Positions 12,025-24,567 of a stretch of 64,000 nt of DNA are shown piece by piece. The translations under genes were made by a program, and so were the position numbers. Each line of letters starts with the position of its first letter. The stretch's first letter is position 1. This DNA comes from Polymyxa betae (taxonomy: Eukaryota; Endomyxa; Phytomyxea; Plasmodiophorida; Plasmodiophoridae). The notes beneath the pieces were generated by a model. It had not been told where the DNA came from. It ran no database searches and saw only the letters and a program-made list of their open reading frames with translations. Location: NCBI GenBank assembly GCA_003693705.1, contig RBZT01000633.1:1-64000 (forward strand), written 5' to 3'.

Positions 12025-15000
12025 TCATATGGTTTCTTTAGCTACTCGGGGCGTGAACTCGTCTACCGGCGCAGATCGAGGTCCTTTGGATTTCGCCGTC
12101 ATTGCTGATAGTTTAGCTTGCAGAGTGGCGATTTGTTTCTCCTGCTGATGAATCAGCTTCCGATGTCCATAGTTCTGCTGCCGGCTGATCTGTTTCTCGC
12201 AGAAGTCGATATCTCGTCTAAGTTCGTTGATTTCTGTGATCAGCTCTGCGTTATCCGCCATGATCCTGAGATTCGCTTTCTTATGGATTTGAACGTCCTT
12301 AGCGTGCTTCCGTCGCAGAGATTTGATCATTTTTTCAAGATAGGATCGCTGTCGTTCATGCTCCCGGTGCATATCGGATGTGGTTGAAGCCGTAGTCACG
12401 ACTTTGTCGTTGTGATAACGCTGATACACGGCCACGAGCATTTTCTTGACCATTTTCAGATCGTTGCCGTTTTCAGCTAGCGATTGCAGAGTGCAATGGA
12501 AAGCGCTGATAGCTTCTTGCGTTTGGTTGCTCCGATCACGCTGTTGCTGGAGTTCGCCTGTCATGCCTGCTAGTCGCAACTTAAGCTCCTTGACGTTCAG
12601 AGACAGGCTGTCGAATTCGGCGCGATAACGTTTAATTTCGGAATCCATTTCTTCTAGCTGCTTTTTCCTGCGCTCAATTTCCTGTTCACGAGGTTCGATT
12701 TGCCGTTTGAGTTCCCGAATTTTGTAATCAAGGACGAATTTGAACTTCTCCAACTCCTGGTTCTTCTTACGGAGATCGTTAATACGTTTATCTTTATCAG
12801 CTATCGTCGAACCTCGTTCAGTGATCTCTTTCTGGTATCCTTCAATGTCTTTTTCAAGGCCTCGAATTACTTCGTATAATTTCCGCTCGTCCTCTACCAT
12901 CGCCTCGATCTGTTCCTTTTGCTTTTTTATTCGACTCTGCATCTTAGCAAATTTTGCTTTCAAAACTCCATTGTTGCCGCTCAAAGACAAAGTCTGCTTG
13001 CGTTCTATTGCGAGCTTTGCATCATACGATTCTTTTAGTTCGTCTATCTCTTGATCTGCATCCTTCTCAACTACCCCCTTCGTTTCTTCAAATTCTTCGA
13101 TAATCACCAATTTCTCTTTCTCGATTTTAATTGCTTGTGCTCGTGTTGCTTCTAATTGTGTCTGGTACTCTTCGTCCATTTCGGCTAGGTCCTGTTTGTT
13201 CGCCTTTCCACGCTGCATCAATTCACGTTCCCGTTGTTGACGTTGCACTGCGAATGCAGCCTGAAAATAAATTGTTAGTATAAAGGTTCTTACGTCCCAT
13301 TCAGGGGATATGGCAGTGTTACCTGTAATTCTCGGTACCGTTCTTTCTCAGCCTTGAGACGTTTCTCCTGAGAAATGGCGAATTCCTGCATGGACTTCTC
13401 GTCCCTTGTCTTCAACTCTTTTAGAGCTTGACTATATCTCACTCCGAGCGCTGACTTCTCTTCTTCCAGCAGGGATAATTTCTGCTTTTCAGCTTTCAGC
13501 TCATTGTTGTATTTATCATGAAGAGCCCGGATTTGCTCCTGGAAGTTCAATTCCTTTAGCTTCGTTTGGTAATCATTGTGTATTGTCAACTCTTCGACCT
13601 AACGTTAGGCTTAGACTGACTCATCCACATAGAAAGTAAGATATCCATACTTTATCATTAAGCTCTTTTGCCAGCTGTACTCTCTCCTCCAGGTCGACTT
13701 TGCTGACCAACACCTAATTTTGCCTGTAAACTAACAGACTTGATCAGGGTGCAACACGAACCTCTTCAGCCCATGGAAGTTCGCGTTTCTCTCTTTTTAA
13801 AGCCATTCCGTTTCTTCCGTCACGAATCTCCAGCACACTAACAGAACCATCCTCACTGGCAGCAAAAAGCATCGTTTCATCAGGCGAAATCTTGATCGAA
13901 GAAACAGCACCTTTGCCGTTTGTTCAATAACGCCCAGTTATAATATGGGTTTTTACCTGAATGGATACTGTAGCTCTGAAAACTGTTTGTCAATGGCAGT
14001 TTAAAAACCCGTATTGACCCGGTAGAACCACCCAGAAACAGCATTCGTGAACCGCCACTTGATTTAATCGTCAAACGTGTCATGACAACATTAAGATCAA
14101 ATGCCGCTTTGACGCTACCCTATATGCAACGTTTATGGTTGAGACTAAGCAGGTCATTGATCGCCAACTTGAAATAGCTCACGTAACACCGAATCGTTGC
14201 CAACGGCGTAAATGTGTCGATCGGGAGCAATGGCCACGCTCGTTATCGTACAGTTTTTCTGCTCGAATTCCTGTAACCGATTTCCCGACGCCAGATCCCA
14301 TTCGATAATGATACCGTTGACGCCACCCGAAATTAAACCGCTGTCATCAGCGTTCCATGCAACGGAACGGATTTTTCCAGTATGGCCACGAAGATTCACG
14401 ACACTCTCAGCCGTGTATCTGTGAGGTACAATCAGAGGCAAGTTTTTAGCATTGGTGAGCATATAGGTACGTTGTGTATACAGCGATGGTGGTGCCGCTA
14501 GCAGCCGCGAAGTATTGCCCACCATTGCTAAACGCACACTCTCGACAATCTTTGATCGGGAAGTCTTTGAAAGGTTTTAGGCCGTCCATCAGCACGCTCA
14601 TCAATGTGAGTCGATCTGCAAACCCAACCAGAAGGATCAGGCCGCTTGGATGGAAGGCCAGGCTCAATGGAGCTTCGTCAAACTGTTTCACGATAGCGTT
14701 GGTGTTGTCGTCATAATTCCAGATTCGCACGCTGCAGTCGAAGGAACATGTGGCTATCAGCGGCTTTCTCGTGCAAACATCGAGAGCGGTAACCGCCGCC
14801 GAATGAAACTCCTGAGCGACCAACTCGAAGTTCATATCATCGGGCTTGAAGATGTCGATTTGTGACAAATTAAGCGTGTAGGCCTGGCAATTATCTAATG
14901 AGCAGACTAATGTCTCACCACTTGGCGATACATCCAGGTTGATTATCCGATTAACAGATTCGCCGATTCGAAACGTCTTGTATGGTCGATACCATTCCTG

Positions 15001-16228
15001 ATAAAGGAAATAAATAACCAGTAGCGCCAGACACTGTTAAATGAAATCGTAACCGCTAGCAAAACTGCATTTCATCACGCAAAGATCAGGTTTGATTCAA
15101 GTTGCTATCCGGTCAATACCTTTTCGCCTTCAGTTCTAGGATCCACATTATTCATCGTGTCTGTATGCGAGCTTTTGTCATCAACGCGTTCGAAGATGTG
15201 CACAAGACCGTCGTCACATCCGCAGACGAACCCTTTCGAGTAGACTGCGATTGAATAAATTGCATTTGCTTCCTTCGGCGTGCAATAAGTTCGTCGATGC
15301 TCGAGCGCTTCTAGCACGAAGATCTCTCCGTTATCAGCTCCGACTAAGCACCGATCGCCATCCCAGGCTATGCATTGAAATTCCATCGATTCTTTTTTGG
15401 CTTTGAGCGCCAAAGAGACCGGCTTGAATTCGTTCCCCTCGCATCGCAGGATCCGGATCAGGTTGCTGCCGATGACGACGACGACGCTGGGATCGGAGGG
15501 CAAAAACGATGCCGCTGTGATTCGGACGTTGACGCCGGTCGCCAACTTGACACTCTGCAGCGGGCGATTTTTCTCCCATAGCCAATTGATGAGTGCATAG
15601 TCTGGAGGCCCTCCTTGTGTCAGCATACACCTGGACACAGCAGGTTGGTAACATTATTCCGCAGTGTCCATTTCACGAGAAGGAAACGACTAATGATCTC
15701 ATCCAGAGGACCGACATGTGAGATAGCGTAAAAAATTGAGAAAGCAGTGGTGGAGTAACCCGCTCGGATCAATGCATTAAAAATATGAAGGGATTACCTC
15801 TGGTCTGATGAGAAGCACAGCGAGACAAACTGTTTCGATCCGCAATCGCTGCTGACAAGCGAAGCTCGGGTTCGCTTGAGGGTATGCACATTATAGACGC
15901 TGACGCTAGCGCGTTCACCACGCTCGGCAATAGCCACGTATTTGCGATCTTTGGGTGCTGTGGCAATCGCGCTGATGCCGCTTTCGCCACTGGCCACAGC
16001 AACTGGAGATGTCGCTTCTGTCCCATGAATGAATCGTTGCGATTTCGTCTCGACGTTGTAGATGACGATCTGGTTGCCCGCAGGATATATGAATACGGAT
16101 TCGTCCAGGAATCGAACATTCGAGGTGACATCGGAGGTGAGACCGAAGACATGCTTTAATGAAAGAAGGGCACCCGGACCCGTTGTCTGGGCATTTTCAG
16201 GAGCCTGTGCGGTCGAGAGCTCTGCCAT
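12025..16228 (-). CDS. CFAP57: cilia- and flagella-associated protein 57 (CFAP57/WDR65)
   Basis: Large axonemal protein that helps assemble a subset of inner dynein arms. The N-terminus begins MAELSTAQAPENAQ and then reads LKHVFGLTSDVT, matching the start of CFAP57. The first two-thirds (16228 to about 13800) are WD40-like repeats, including RKPLIATCSFDCSVRIWNY and LRGHTGKIRSVAWNADDSG. The rest (13590-12025) is long coiled coil, including KKNQELEKFKFVLDYKIREL and EINELRRDIDF, all in the order seen in CFAP57. The largest exon (12025-13248) is 407 codons, unusual for this intron-rich window. Stop at 12025. Many short introns split the WD part. Together with DRC4 it indicates a motile 9+2-type axoneme. 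Confidence 0.93.
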
Positions 16229-16389
16229 CTGAATCGGTGAGGTCTGAAGTACAAGATGTCGATCATGATAACATCGTCACAGATGAATTAAATCTCCATG
16301 CCATACTATTGGTTGCTTCCATCTAAATGGCACAGCCATGGTGAGGAATGTATTTCAATGTAAAAGCAAGCCGTTTGTAGCGTTTGTCA

Positions 16390-16792
16390 TCAAGAAGACA
16401 ATCCTTGAAACTGGTTGACGTCAGGATCCGCCTTTGCAATACTGACTTCCCAGACGAGGTGCCCAGGTTGTGCTGCGATGTTGAATAAACAGTATTGCTC
16501 CAAATACAGCAGCGCCAGGTGGAAGGGATCGTCATTCATTGAGCTCGAACGTGAAGCATCCTCGTCGTAATTAATGAGCCTAACGTTGCAGCTATGAGCT
16601 CGTTCAAGGACTGCCGAATGATGCTCATTTGCCTCACTGAGCCTACGGGCCTACACGCGCGACGACTTTTTAGCTGTTATGATCGCATTCGTAGCTAAAA
16701 TTGCAGTTGGTTCAAGGACGGTTTTAATGCAGCACATAACATATAAGTGCTGTGGCGTCACCTAATACTATAACGAGATTATCAGCAGACAT
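16390..16792 (-). CDS. small hypothetical protein
   Basis: I do not recognise this gene. Exon 1 starts MSADNLVIVLGDATALICY and ends before an 80-90-nt GT-AG intron. Exon 2 begins ARRLSEANEHHSAVLERAH and continues through INYDEDASRSSS, FHLALLYLEQYCLFN and QPGHLVWEVSIA to a stop at 16390-16392. Phase is 0 on both sides of the intron. The residue pattern (alternating hydrophobic, LEQY, HLVWEV) looks like a folded alpha/beta domain rather than random translation. An alternative splice near the stop could extend it towards 16250. It lies between CFAP57 and the LRR gene, starting 97 bp from the latter on the opposite strand, so the two may share a promoter. Confidence 0.4.
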
Positions 16793-16888
16793 CAAACTAC
16801 TCCCATATTTATGGAATTTCTAGATATTGCACAAAAAAGAGTAGATATTATCTTGGATTCGATCGCTGGTTAAATTATCGTTTATGAT

Positions 16889-18105
16889 ATGTTTACCGAC
16901 TCGAAATTTGGAGATAAAGAAGCAAATAATTTGACAGAAGGTCCCATCAAACTATCTAAGAAATCATTCGCTTGGAATGATTCGCTCGTTGCTGAATTTG
17001 TAGGTAGCAATTCTCAGGCACTAACTCGATTATCGCTGTCACGGTCACCTCTCCTATCCGATACTGGTTTACTGAACATAGCCAAGAGAGTTCCCCTTTT
17101 ACAGATATTACATGTGGATGCAACCAATATCACCGATATCAGCATTTCCGCTATTGCCAAGCGTTGTCGGTTTCTAAGAGAGCTTGATATCAACAAATGT
17201 CGGTTCTTAACCGATAACGCCTTGATGGCAATCGTTGGAGGATGCCGGGAAATCAGAAAGTTAATCATTAGCGACTGTCAGAGCTTCACCGACGTATCCT
17301 TGATGAATCTTCGTTATCTTAAAAATTTATCTCATCTTGAGATGGATCACATTTCTCACGCTACTGACAACTCTTTAACCCATATTATTCGCTTTTGCGA
17401 TCTTAAATACCTCAGCGTCCAAGATTGCCCCTTAATCGGAGACCAATCGTATGGGTTATGAAAACAAACAGATCACAGTTCTTACTTTGGATTAGGATTG
17501 GAAAATTATCCTCTTTGAACCGGCAGTCGCATGGAATCCAGCATTTGCTGCTTGGCAATAGCGACATCACTGATGACGCGTTAACCCGCATAGCTTTAAC
17601 ATGTCACGAGCTGCAAACGTTAGATGTGACGAATTGTGGCGTCATCAGTGATGTATCAATTCTCGAGACGGCACATGGACTGCCTAGATTACGATCTGTT
17701 AGTGTTCAAGGATGCCCTCGTATATCTGATGCAGCTCTCATCGTCCTTATCAGCCAGCTCCAGTTTCTACAGACATTTAACGCAGGCAACTGCGACCGAC
17801 TATCCGATTCTTCATTATTTGCACTGGCTGATCATGCCAAGCAGCTACGACACGTTAACATCCAGGGCTGTGTTCGTGTGACAGATCGGGGCGTATACGA
17901 GTTACTGGATAAAGCCAGGAAGTTACAGGCCATAGGTCTATGCGGATGCTCATTGATTACAGACGAGAGCATCATATTCCCATCGGATGGCCAGCACCTA
18001 CCTTGTCTGACCTTGCTCGACATTAGAATGTGCCATCTGATCACATTCAGCGCCGTTCGCTATATTCGCCGGCATTTCCACAAAATCGTTGTGATAAATA
18101 CATAA
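16889..18105 (+). CDS. leucine-rich-repeat protein, AMN1/FBXL-like
   Basis: Protein built almost entirely of cysteine-containing leucine-rich repeats of about 26 residues, as in AMN1 and the LRR part of F-box FBXL proteins. Repeats are plain in the sequence: for example LRELDINKCRFLTDNALMAI, LQTLDVTNCGVISD and LRHVNIQGCVRVTDRGVYEL. No F-box is visible at the N-terminus (MFTDSKFGDKEANN), so it is more like AMN1 than a full FBXL subunit. One 47-nt intron (17449-17495) is spliced in phase to give DQSIGKLSSLNRQS. Stop at 18105. The likely role is protein-protein interaction, possibly as a ubiquitin-ligase adaptor; substrate unknown. Confidence 0.75.
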
Positions 18106-18411
18106 ACCCATTGAAGCATGACTCCTACAGTACTCACTTTAAAGTCGGTTGGTAGTGCTCTTCATCCGTTATCACCATACACTTGCATTAAACCCTAATC
18201 ATTACAGTTGTCTTCCATGAGTTGAACTTGAACACTTTGTGTAATCGTGTAGTGAGAGAACTGGAGGCGCGGCCCACTCTCTCATGATCTGATCTGATTC
18301 TAAATAACCTGCCTAATTGTAGTTTGGCCGCTTGGATCAGGTTGTCGTTTAATCGGCGGCGCGTCAGAGCCGTCCAGCTGACGAGGCGCCTGATTTCACT
18401 AGATCACTTCG
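18106..18411. other. intergenic, likely promoter of the DENN-ENTH gene
   Basis: No coding feature supported. Contains a GC-rich patch just before 18412. Confidence 0.35.
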
Positions 18412-21400
18412 ATGGAAGAGCCGCTGTTTTCTCATTTTTTGGTTATTCGGCTAGCTAAAACTAGCGAATCGGGTCTGAATTTCGCGGTCAACGGTTTGTT
18501 TTGAAATTTGTTCACAGGTCGGAATAATTTGGAGCCGAAAATTCGGCTCTGTTTACCAGCCCCAGGACATTCAATTGACACCGTTCCTTTAGCGGTACCT
18601 CGACTTGCGTTTCCTGATCTAGACAGCTTTCGACTTAGCACCCGTATGGTTAGGTAGCACAGATTACTTGACATTGTAAGCTAATTCTGAGCGATTGATA
18701 GTGAAGCATTCAAGGAGAATTTGGGATCGTCTTGCTTTATGTTCTTCCGACGGCACTTGCATAACCAGAGTAAAAAACAAGATGCATCGAACAGCGAAGC
18801 AAAGAATTTGGAATGTCTTTGTTTGATTACAAAATTCGACCTACATGAGATCTTTGAATTTGTTATGCAGCAAATTCAAATAAGATGGTTGCTTTCTCCC
18901 CATTCTGTCCCGCCTTTTCTACTGTTTTTACTAAAACAGGTCACTAAAATTCCACCTCCATCTGGACATATTGCGCTTGCTTTGAGGCCTAATGCGGACG
19001 AACAAGGAAGCAACGAAAAGTCAGATTCTGAGTAACTCATGTCAGCATCAGCTGAAACTTTCCATAGTTTCTTACTTCATCGACCCAGCTTTGATCATAT
19101 GGGGGCACCTTCTGATGTTCTATTTGATTATCTTTCGATTGATAATGTAATGACTTTGATGTCGGCACTGCTTTGTGAGCAGCGCGTCATAATAACTTCT
19201 TCATCTATTACGACGATTTCGCAGTGTATCTATGCAGCTCGATCGCTTCTCTATCCTTTCAAATGGCATTATATGTTCGCATCCATCCTCCCAGGATCCA
19301 TGCTTTACCACGTACTCGCTCTACATATTTACCCACACTAATATTGACTTTATAACTCAGATGTTTGCAACGACGCCATTCTTAGTAGGCATCGTGAAAC
19401 GTGATATGCATGTCGTGTCAAAGCTTCCTTTGAATCCCACTTTGATAGTAGATCTTGACCATAATGCTCTTGAATCGATTGGAGAAGTATGTGCGCTGGA
19501 TTGTTAGCTCTTTCTACTCTGATTAAGGACCAGGTTGAATGCATCACCCTCCCAGGGATGGCAAACAAACTTCGAAGCAAGCTGGGACACGTCGCACCTC
19601 AGGGGGTTCTCAGTGATCGGTTGAAGAAAGGGTTAAATAATATTCTGGGGAAATCTCTAGACATGGATCAGATCATGAGTAGCAACGCCATCTATGCTTT
19701 ATGGATGACTTTCTACATTTTTACGTTTGGAGGATGGAGAAAGTGTGTAGGGAGCGCCCTTTTGCTGCTATTGATATTTAGAATTGTTTACAGATATATC
19801 GATGTCAATGTTTCTGGAGTGCATTCATTCAATACCACTAAATTCCTTGATGCTGCAAGAAACAGCTCTGAGGTTTGAAGACTTCTAAAGTCAGCTCCCT
19901 TGTTTGAAATCTTGTTATTCAGGATGAGTTCATTTTCTTCGAAAGATTTTGCCATACAAGGATGTTTTGTGTGTTTATTCAAGAACTGCTCAAGCACTCG
20001 CAGTCGTCTTTATCTGGAGACGCCAATGGTACGTTCGGCCGGCAACCATTACGCTTCAAAGTCTTGATATGCTGCTCAGACTTTTGCAGATTGTGTTCTA
20101 TTGTGGCAAGAAGAGATCCTTTAGATCAAAACCTCGGGTAATTCATTAGATATGTGATTTTTATTTATGACAATTGTATCAATTTTAGTTTCTACAACGT
20201 AATGGATGCGTTGAAGACTGAAATGTACCCAAGCCGAACTGGAAGAATAGCCTCTGCTGCAATGGAGTTCACGTCTTCTGGCCCGTCAACTTTCGATAGG
20301 AATTCTGCTCTATCGATTTTGGCGCAAGCGACGTTTTCATCTCTGGTTGAACTCGCTCGGTCTGCTATTTGTTTATGTATTCAATGGCCTTTGTAGGGAT
20401 TAAAGGAGATATTCAGCGTTGTGAAATACCGTTTGGGCGATTGTGAAGGACGTAGTTGGCGTCATGCATCTTTGACTTTTGAAATGCTGCATGCGTTGCT
20501 GTATAACGGATCAGATGCGGTTCTAACTGTTTTGAGGGATAATGCTTCCCAATTCTTGCAATTCCCGCAATATACTCACAAAGAGGAAGAGACGCAAGCC
20601 CTGGTAGCGCTCCAATTCTGTGTCTCACCCAGTTATTGATTGTATCTGTTAGGTCCGGAATCAAGCCGAAAAGCTTCTTAGAACCATTTTCGATTTATCT
20701 GAACAAGCCAACAGAAGATCCAGGAATTACTGTTGTATTCCGGATTCAGTTCTTTCCTTCAAGTACAAGCATCATTATTGTTGCCGTCCACGTTTTTTCA
20801 AACTGAATGCTTGTAGGGTTCGAACACCCTCCGTGGAACCGCAATCGACATGTGATCCAGCTTCTCGAAATGGGAAACAGATTCCTGTGCGTTCAAAAAA
20901 TTTTTTTTTTTTGGCTTTCAATTCTAATTGTCTTCTTCAGATCGGTTCAAGTCCATTTTCAAACCAATTAAAATTTACCAAAGAATTTCACAGTTCAGCC
21001 AGGAAGGCTCTTATTGAAAACGTCAATGATTCCTGGTTGAGGTATAGGGAAAAATCCATCATCAAAGGACGCTCTAGGATCTTCCCTAAGTTTGCCAAGT
21101 TACATAAGAAACTGTCAGCATTTATGCACTGCATGAGTAATCTCTGAAATAAGTGATATTTAGTGGTGTATCGGAACCAGGAACAACAACCATTGGGCTG
21201 TCCCAGTTTGAAGATTTGCTTGATTTGCAGTCCATATCAAATACTGTTGATTTCACGTCGTTGAGCTCTACTCTTCCTACTGTTCAAGGTAAACCTTTTG
21301 ACATTGTTTTGACGATTTCAATGACAATGCAAAGCTTCCGTTATTCCGTCGACTGACCTCAGTTGGCTTTCAACGGCAACCGCACCCAGCTCGCAGTCTA

Positions 21401-21531
21401 GTTCCAATAACGACTTCATGCTCGAATTTCTTGGATCTTCGACAGTTCTTAAAGACGGCTCTGATGTGCAGCAAAATAATAGTTCTGCGAAAGTGACACC
21501 TTTTGACCCGTTCGAAGGACTGTTCAAATAA
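18412..21531 (+). CDS. DENN-domain Rab GEF fused to an ENTH-like domain with clathrin/adaptor motifs
   Basis: DENN domains activate Rab GTPases; ENTH domains bind phosphoinositides on clathrin-coated membranes. The start MEEPLFSHFLVIRLAKT and CLPAPGHSIDTVPLAVPRLAF mark uDENN. Exons to about 19700 carry cDENN (LLCEQRVIITSSS, LPGSMLYHVLA). Exons to about 20030 carry dDENN (FCHTRMFCVFIQELLKH). In the same frame, 20185-20720 reads as ENTH: SILAQATFSS, a splice, then GLKEIFSVVKYRLGD, GRSWRHASLTFEMLHALLYN, GSDAV and VRNQAEKLLRTIFDL, in the ENTH order including the WRH-type motif. The tail has FEDLLDLQS (clathrin-box-like) and FDPFEGLF (DPF adaptor motif) just before the stop at 21531. I checked splice phases from dDENN into ENTH and they hold. 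Animal connecdenn (DENND1) proteins carry such tail motifs but, as far as I know, no ENTH domain. Confidence 0.8.
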
Positions 21532-21630
21532 AGAATATATCTATATGTGAGCGATTCGATCGCAAGGGTATACCATACTAATTTAGCGTATGATGATCTA
21601 TTTTCTGACACAAACTGGGAACATTTATAC

Positions 21631-24550
21631 ATGACCTTGGAGCCCATTCGAGCTGTAGCTCGAATACGCCCATTGAATGATCGAGAGCGAGGTTCGGGAT
21701 GCATTCCGCTGATCGAGTGTGTTAGCCAAACCCAAGTTCGTGTCCGTCCCAATAACGTACTTGTTCGTCTCGTGACCTTTTTGCCAAAACCATTCGAACT
21801 GCTTTAGGGTGAAGACATCGGTAGCGAATTGGATAAAGAATTCGCCCTGGATGGGATATTCGGCCCATCTTCTACTCAAGATAGCATGTTTCGAGAATCT
21901 GGTATCCAACAGATGTTGAACCATGCCTTAGACGGATATTCAGCTACTGTCTTCGCCTATGGCCAAACCGGTTGTCATTGGCAATGATGTATCAACGACG
22001 ATAATTGACCGTGGGTAATACAGGCTCTGGAAAGACCTTCACTATGTCCGGAGACGAATCCCAATTCCAGGTTTCTATAACTTTTTTTACTTGTATGTTC
22101 AGTGTAAACGTGATCAAACAGAGTGGAAGATATCGGCCAACCTCAACGAGTGGCCTGATTCCGAGGTCGTTAACTTATTTAATCAATCGCATCGAGGCAT
22201 TACGGCGAGCAGACCCAACATCGACGTACACGTTGCATGCGTCGTTCGTTGAGATCTACAACGAAATGCCACGTGATCTGCTCAGTCCGGCCCTGAATGC
22301 TGGCAAATCCAACCTAGTTCTGCGTTTGGGCCAAGACGGCGCCTTCTTCATCGAAAATCAGATCGTCGTGGACTGCCAATCACACGACGACCTCATGGCG
22401 GTGTTCGCGCAAGGTTGCATTCAACTTGCTAAGGGAATTATCACTAACAGGCGTAGGGCACCGGAACCGGCATGTCGCTGGCCATTTGATGAACCGCGAT
22501 TCCAGCAGGAGTCACTGCATAATGACGATCATGATCAAGGTGGTCTCCTCAGGTAAGGATGGTGTTCAGAGTTTGTTTGGGTGGCTGCTCTCCACTGAAG
22601 TTGAAACGTTGCGACGTCTCATTGTTTGGCATGAGTTTGGCCGCTCGCTCTTGAACTGTTCTGGGATGGCTGCGCTGTCCCTTTCAATCTCCAATGCAGC
22701 CACCCTCATTTCCAACATTGATACAACATTGATGGCTGATCTATCAACCAGTAGACTCGTCGGTGACTTCTTTGGGCAAGGTGTCATTCGTGGACTTAGC
22801 CGGCTCAGTACGGTTCGTTTAGATAGTTTAAATACTCCATTGACAATTGTGGAAGGAACGAATACGCGATTCGAAATCGTCAGGAGAAGTGATGCTGCGG
22901 GAGACCTCGAAAATTAATCGTAGCCTGTTCCTGCTTGGGAAAGTGATCAGCGCCCTTAGTTCAAAAACGGTTTCTGGGTCACCTTGTCGAAATCGGCCTG
23001 GCAATTCCCACATTCCTTATAGGTGCCGTCGCCTGTCTCTGTCATAGACACCTGCAGAATCGCTAACTTTGGTTCAGAGATAGTCTGCTGACGAAATTGC
23101 TGATGGACTCGTTGGGTGGCTCAGGAAAGACCCTGATGATCGGTTTGATAGTTTCATTTTCTCCCTTTTCGGCGTGAATTTGAAGTGACTGGAATGTATT
23201 TTTTATGATACTAGAACGCTTATTCTGTTGACAAAGTGCATTTCTCGATTTTTGATTCCTGCTAAACAGCTTGTATATCGCCAGCCAGCCAGCATGTTAA
23301 GGAATCGCTGTCGACCCTATTTTATGCAACCAAAGCTCGGCGAATCCAGGTGAGCCTCATCAATCTTACCATTTGGGTCCTGTCGACAGAATTTAGCTAA
23401 TCTCAGCTTGATCAGAACTGCCCGGAGAAAAGAACGGAAACCGCAGCCGGCGTCGGAAACCCTGGTGATAAAGCAGCCTTGGCTGAGCTACGGCAGCAAT
23501 GTAGTCGACAGGAGCAAGAAATCCAGCGCTTGCGATCCATCTTGATCAGATATCAGATTGACCCAGTCCGCGACGGATCGCTGGAACCTTCGCTAGGTGC
23601 GGTTAAATCGCTATCGCCTTTACTCGCTGTTGTTGAACTTCGCTTAGACAGGGAACGAACAACAAACTCTTCGACGATGGCGGTCATGACGCGCCCCTAT
23701 GAACCTCGTCTGCGGCCGTCGTCCTTGTCAGAGCGTCTCCCGCCAGTCCCCGTAAGCCTTTTGCTAAGCCGTCTGGGTGGTCTTACTGGCACTGACCTGG
23801 GTTTTGGCAGCAAACGCCGCGATTCATGTCACCACCGCAGGTTACGTCAGCGCTCGGTGTCCAGATCCAGAGCCTGCTCCAGGAAAATGTAGTTCTTCCT
23901 TCGTAGCCTCTTTTTCATACTGTTCCTTTGACTCAGTTATTTGTTGTCGACGCTTCTCTTGTGTTTTTATGCTTTCGTGGATTGAGATCACTTTCGGATG
24001 GTAGCTGGGTTTCATGGTTTTCCGTTTTGTCACAATCTACATCCTTTTATAAATTCTCACAGCCCGGAAATGATTGTATCAATCAAAAGTTCTGATCTCG
24101 TTCAGGTCGGATTGCAAGGTGCCCGCCAAGAACAGGAGAAGAAAATCCTGGAAATTATCAACGAAAATGAGCGTTTGACCGAAAAAGTCCGCAATTTGGA
24201 GCGCATCTTCATCGACGACCAGAATGATCTTATGGTAAGCGGCTGTTCCTTGGTTGTCGTAAAGTTGCCCTGATATTCGCAATCGCAATGCTCGAGCAAA
24301 TGTTAAAACGTTTACGATCTTTTCGAAAACCGCCCACCGGGTGTTAAGTGGATTTTAGAACCGGAGAGGCACGCAAGGCAATTGTCAGCATCCAGCAGAA
24401 TCATTACAGGAACCGGCAACTGTAAACGAGCTGCTGGCTTTGCGTAGGTCTAACCTTCGCCTTCGGGCCGAGCTCGATAAACGCGACCGGTTCATACAGA
24501 CGCAACTGCAGTCAAAGGCAACATCATCATGCGATGCTGGCCATCCATGA
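21631..24550 (+). CDS. kinesin motor protein, possibly KIF12-like
   Basis: Microtubule motor. The motor starts MTLEPIRAVARIRPLNDRE. The P-loop YGQTGSGKTFTMSG is interrupted by an intron between the two glycines. Then come SFVEIYNE, NRDSSRSHCIMTI (switch I), KVSFVDLAGS spliced to ERIRDSK (switch II), and a splice giving HIPYRDSLLTKLLMDSLGG. After the motor, a neck and coiled coils (RQEQEKKILEIINENERLTE) lead to an Arg-rich C-terminal exon (VNELLALRRSNLRLRAELDK) and stop at 24548-24550. A frame from 21547 adds 28 residues upstream; I prefer 21631 because kinesin motors begin about ten residues before the RPLN-type strand. The family is uncertain: RHVAGHLMN before switch I suggests a KIF12-type kinesin. 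One intron (about 22554-22750) is unusually long for this window. Confidence 0.85.
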
Positions 24551-24567
24551 CATTTGCGGACCTAACC

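Noticed and set aside
20810-20845. tRNA T-arm-like sequence (agggttcgaacaccct)
   Set aside because: No matching acceptor, D or anticodon arms within range; it lies in an exon of the DENN-ENTH gene.
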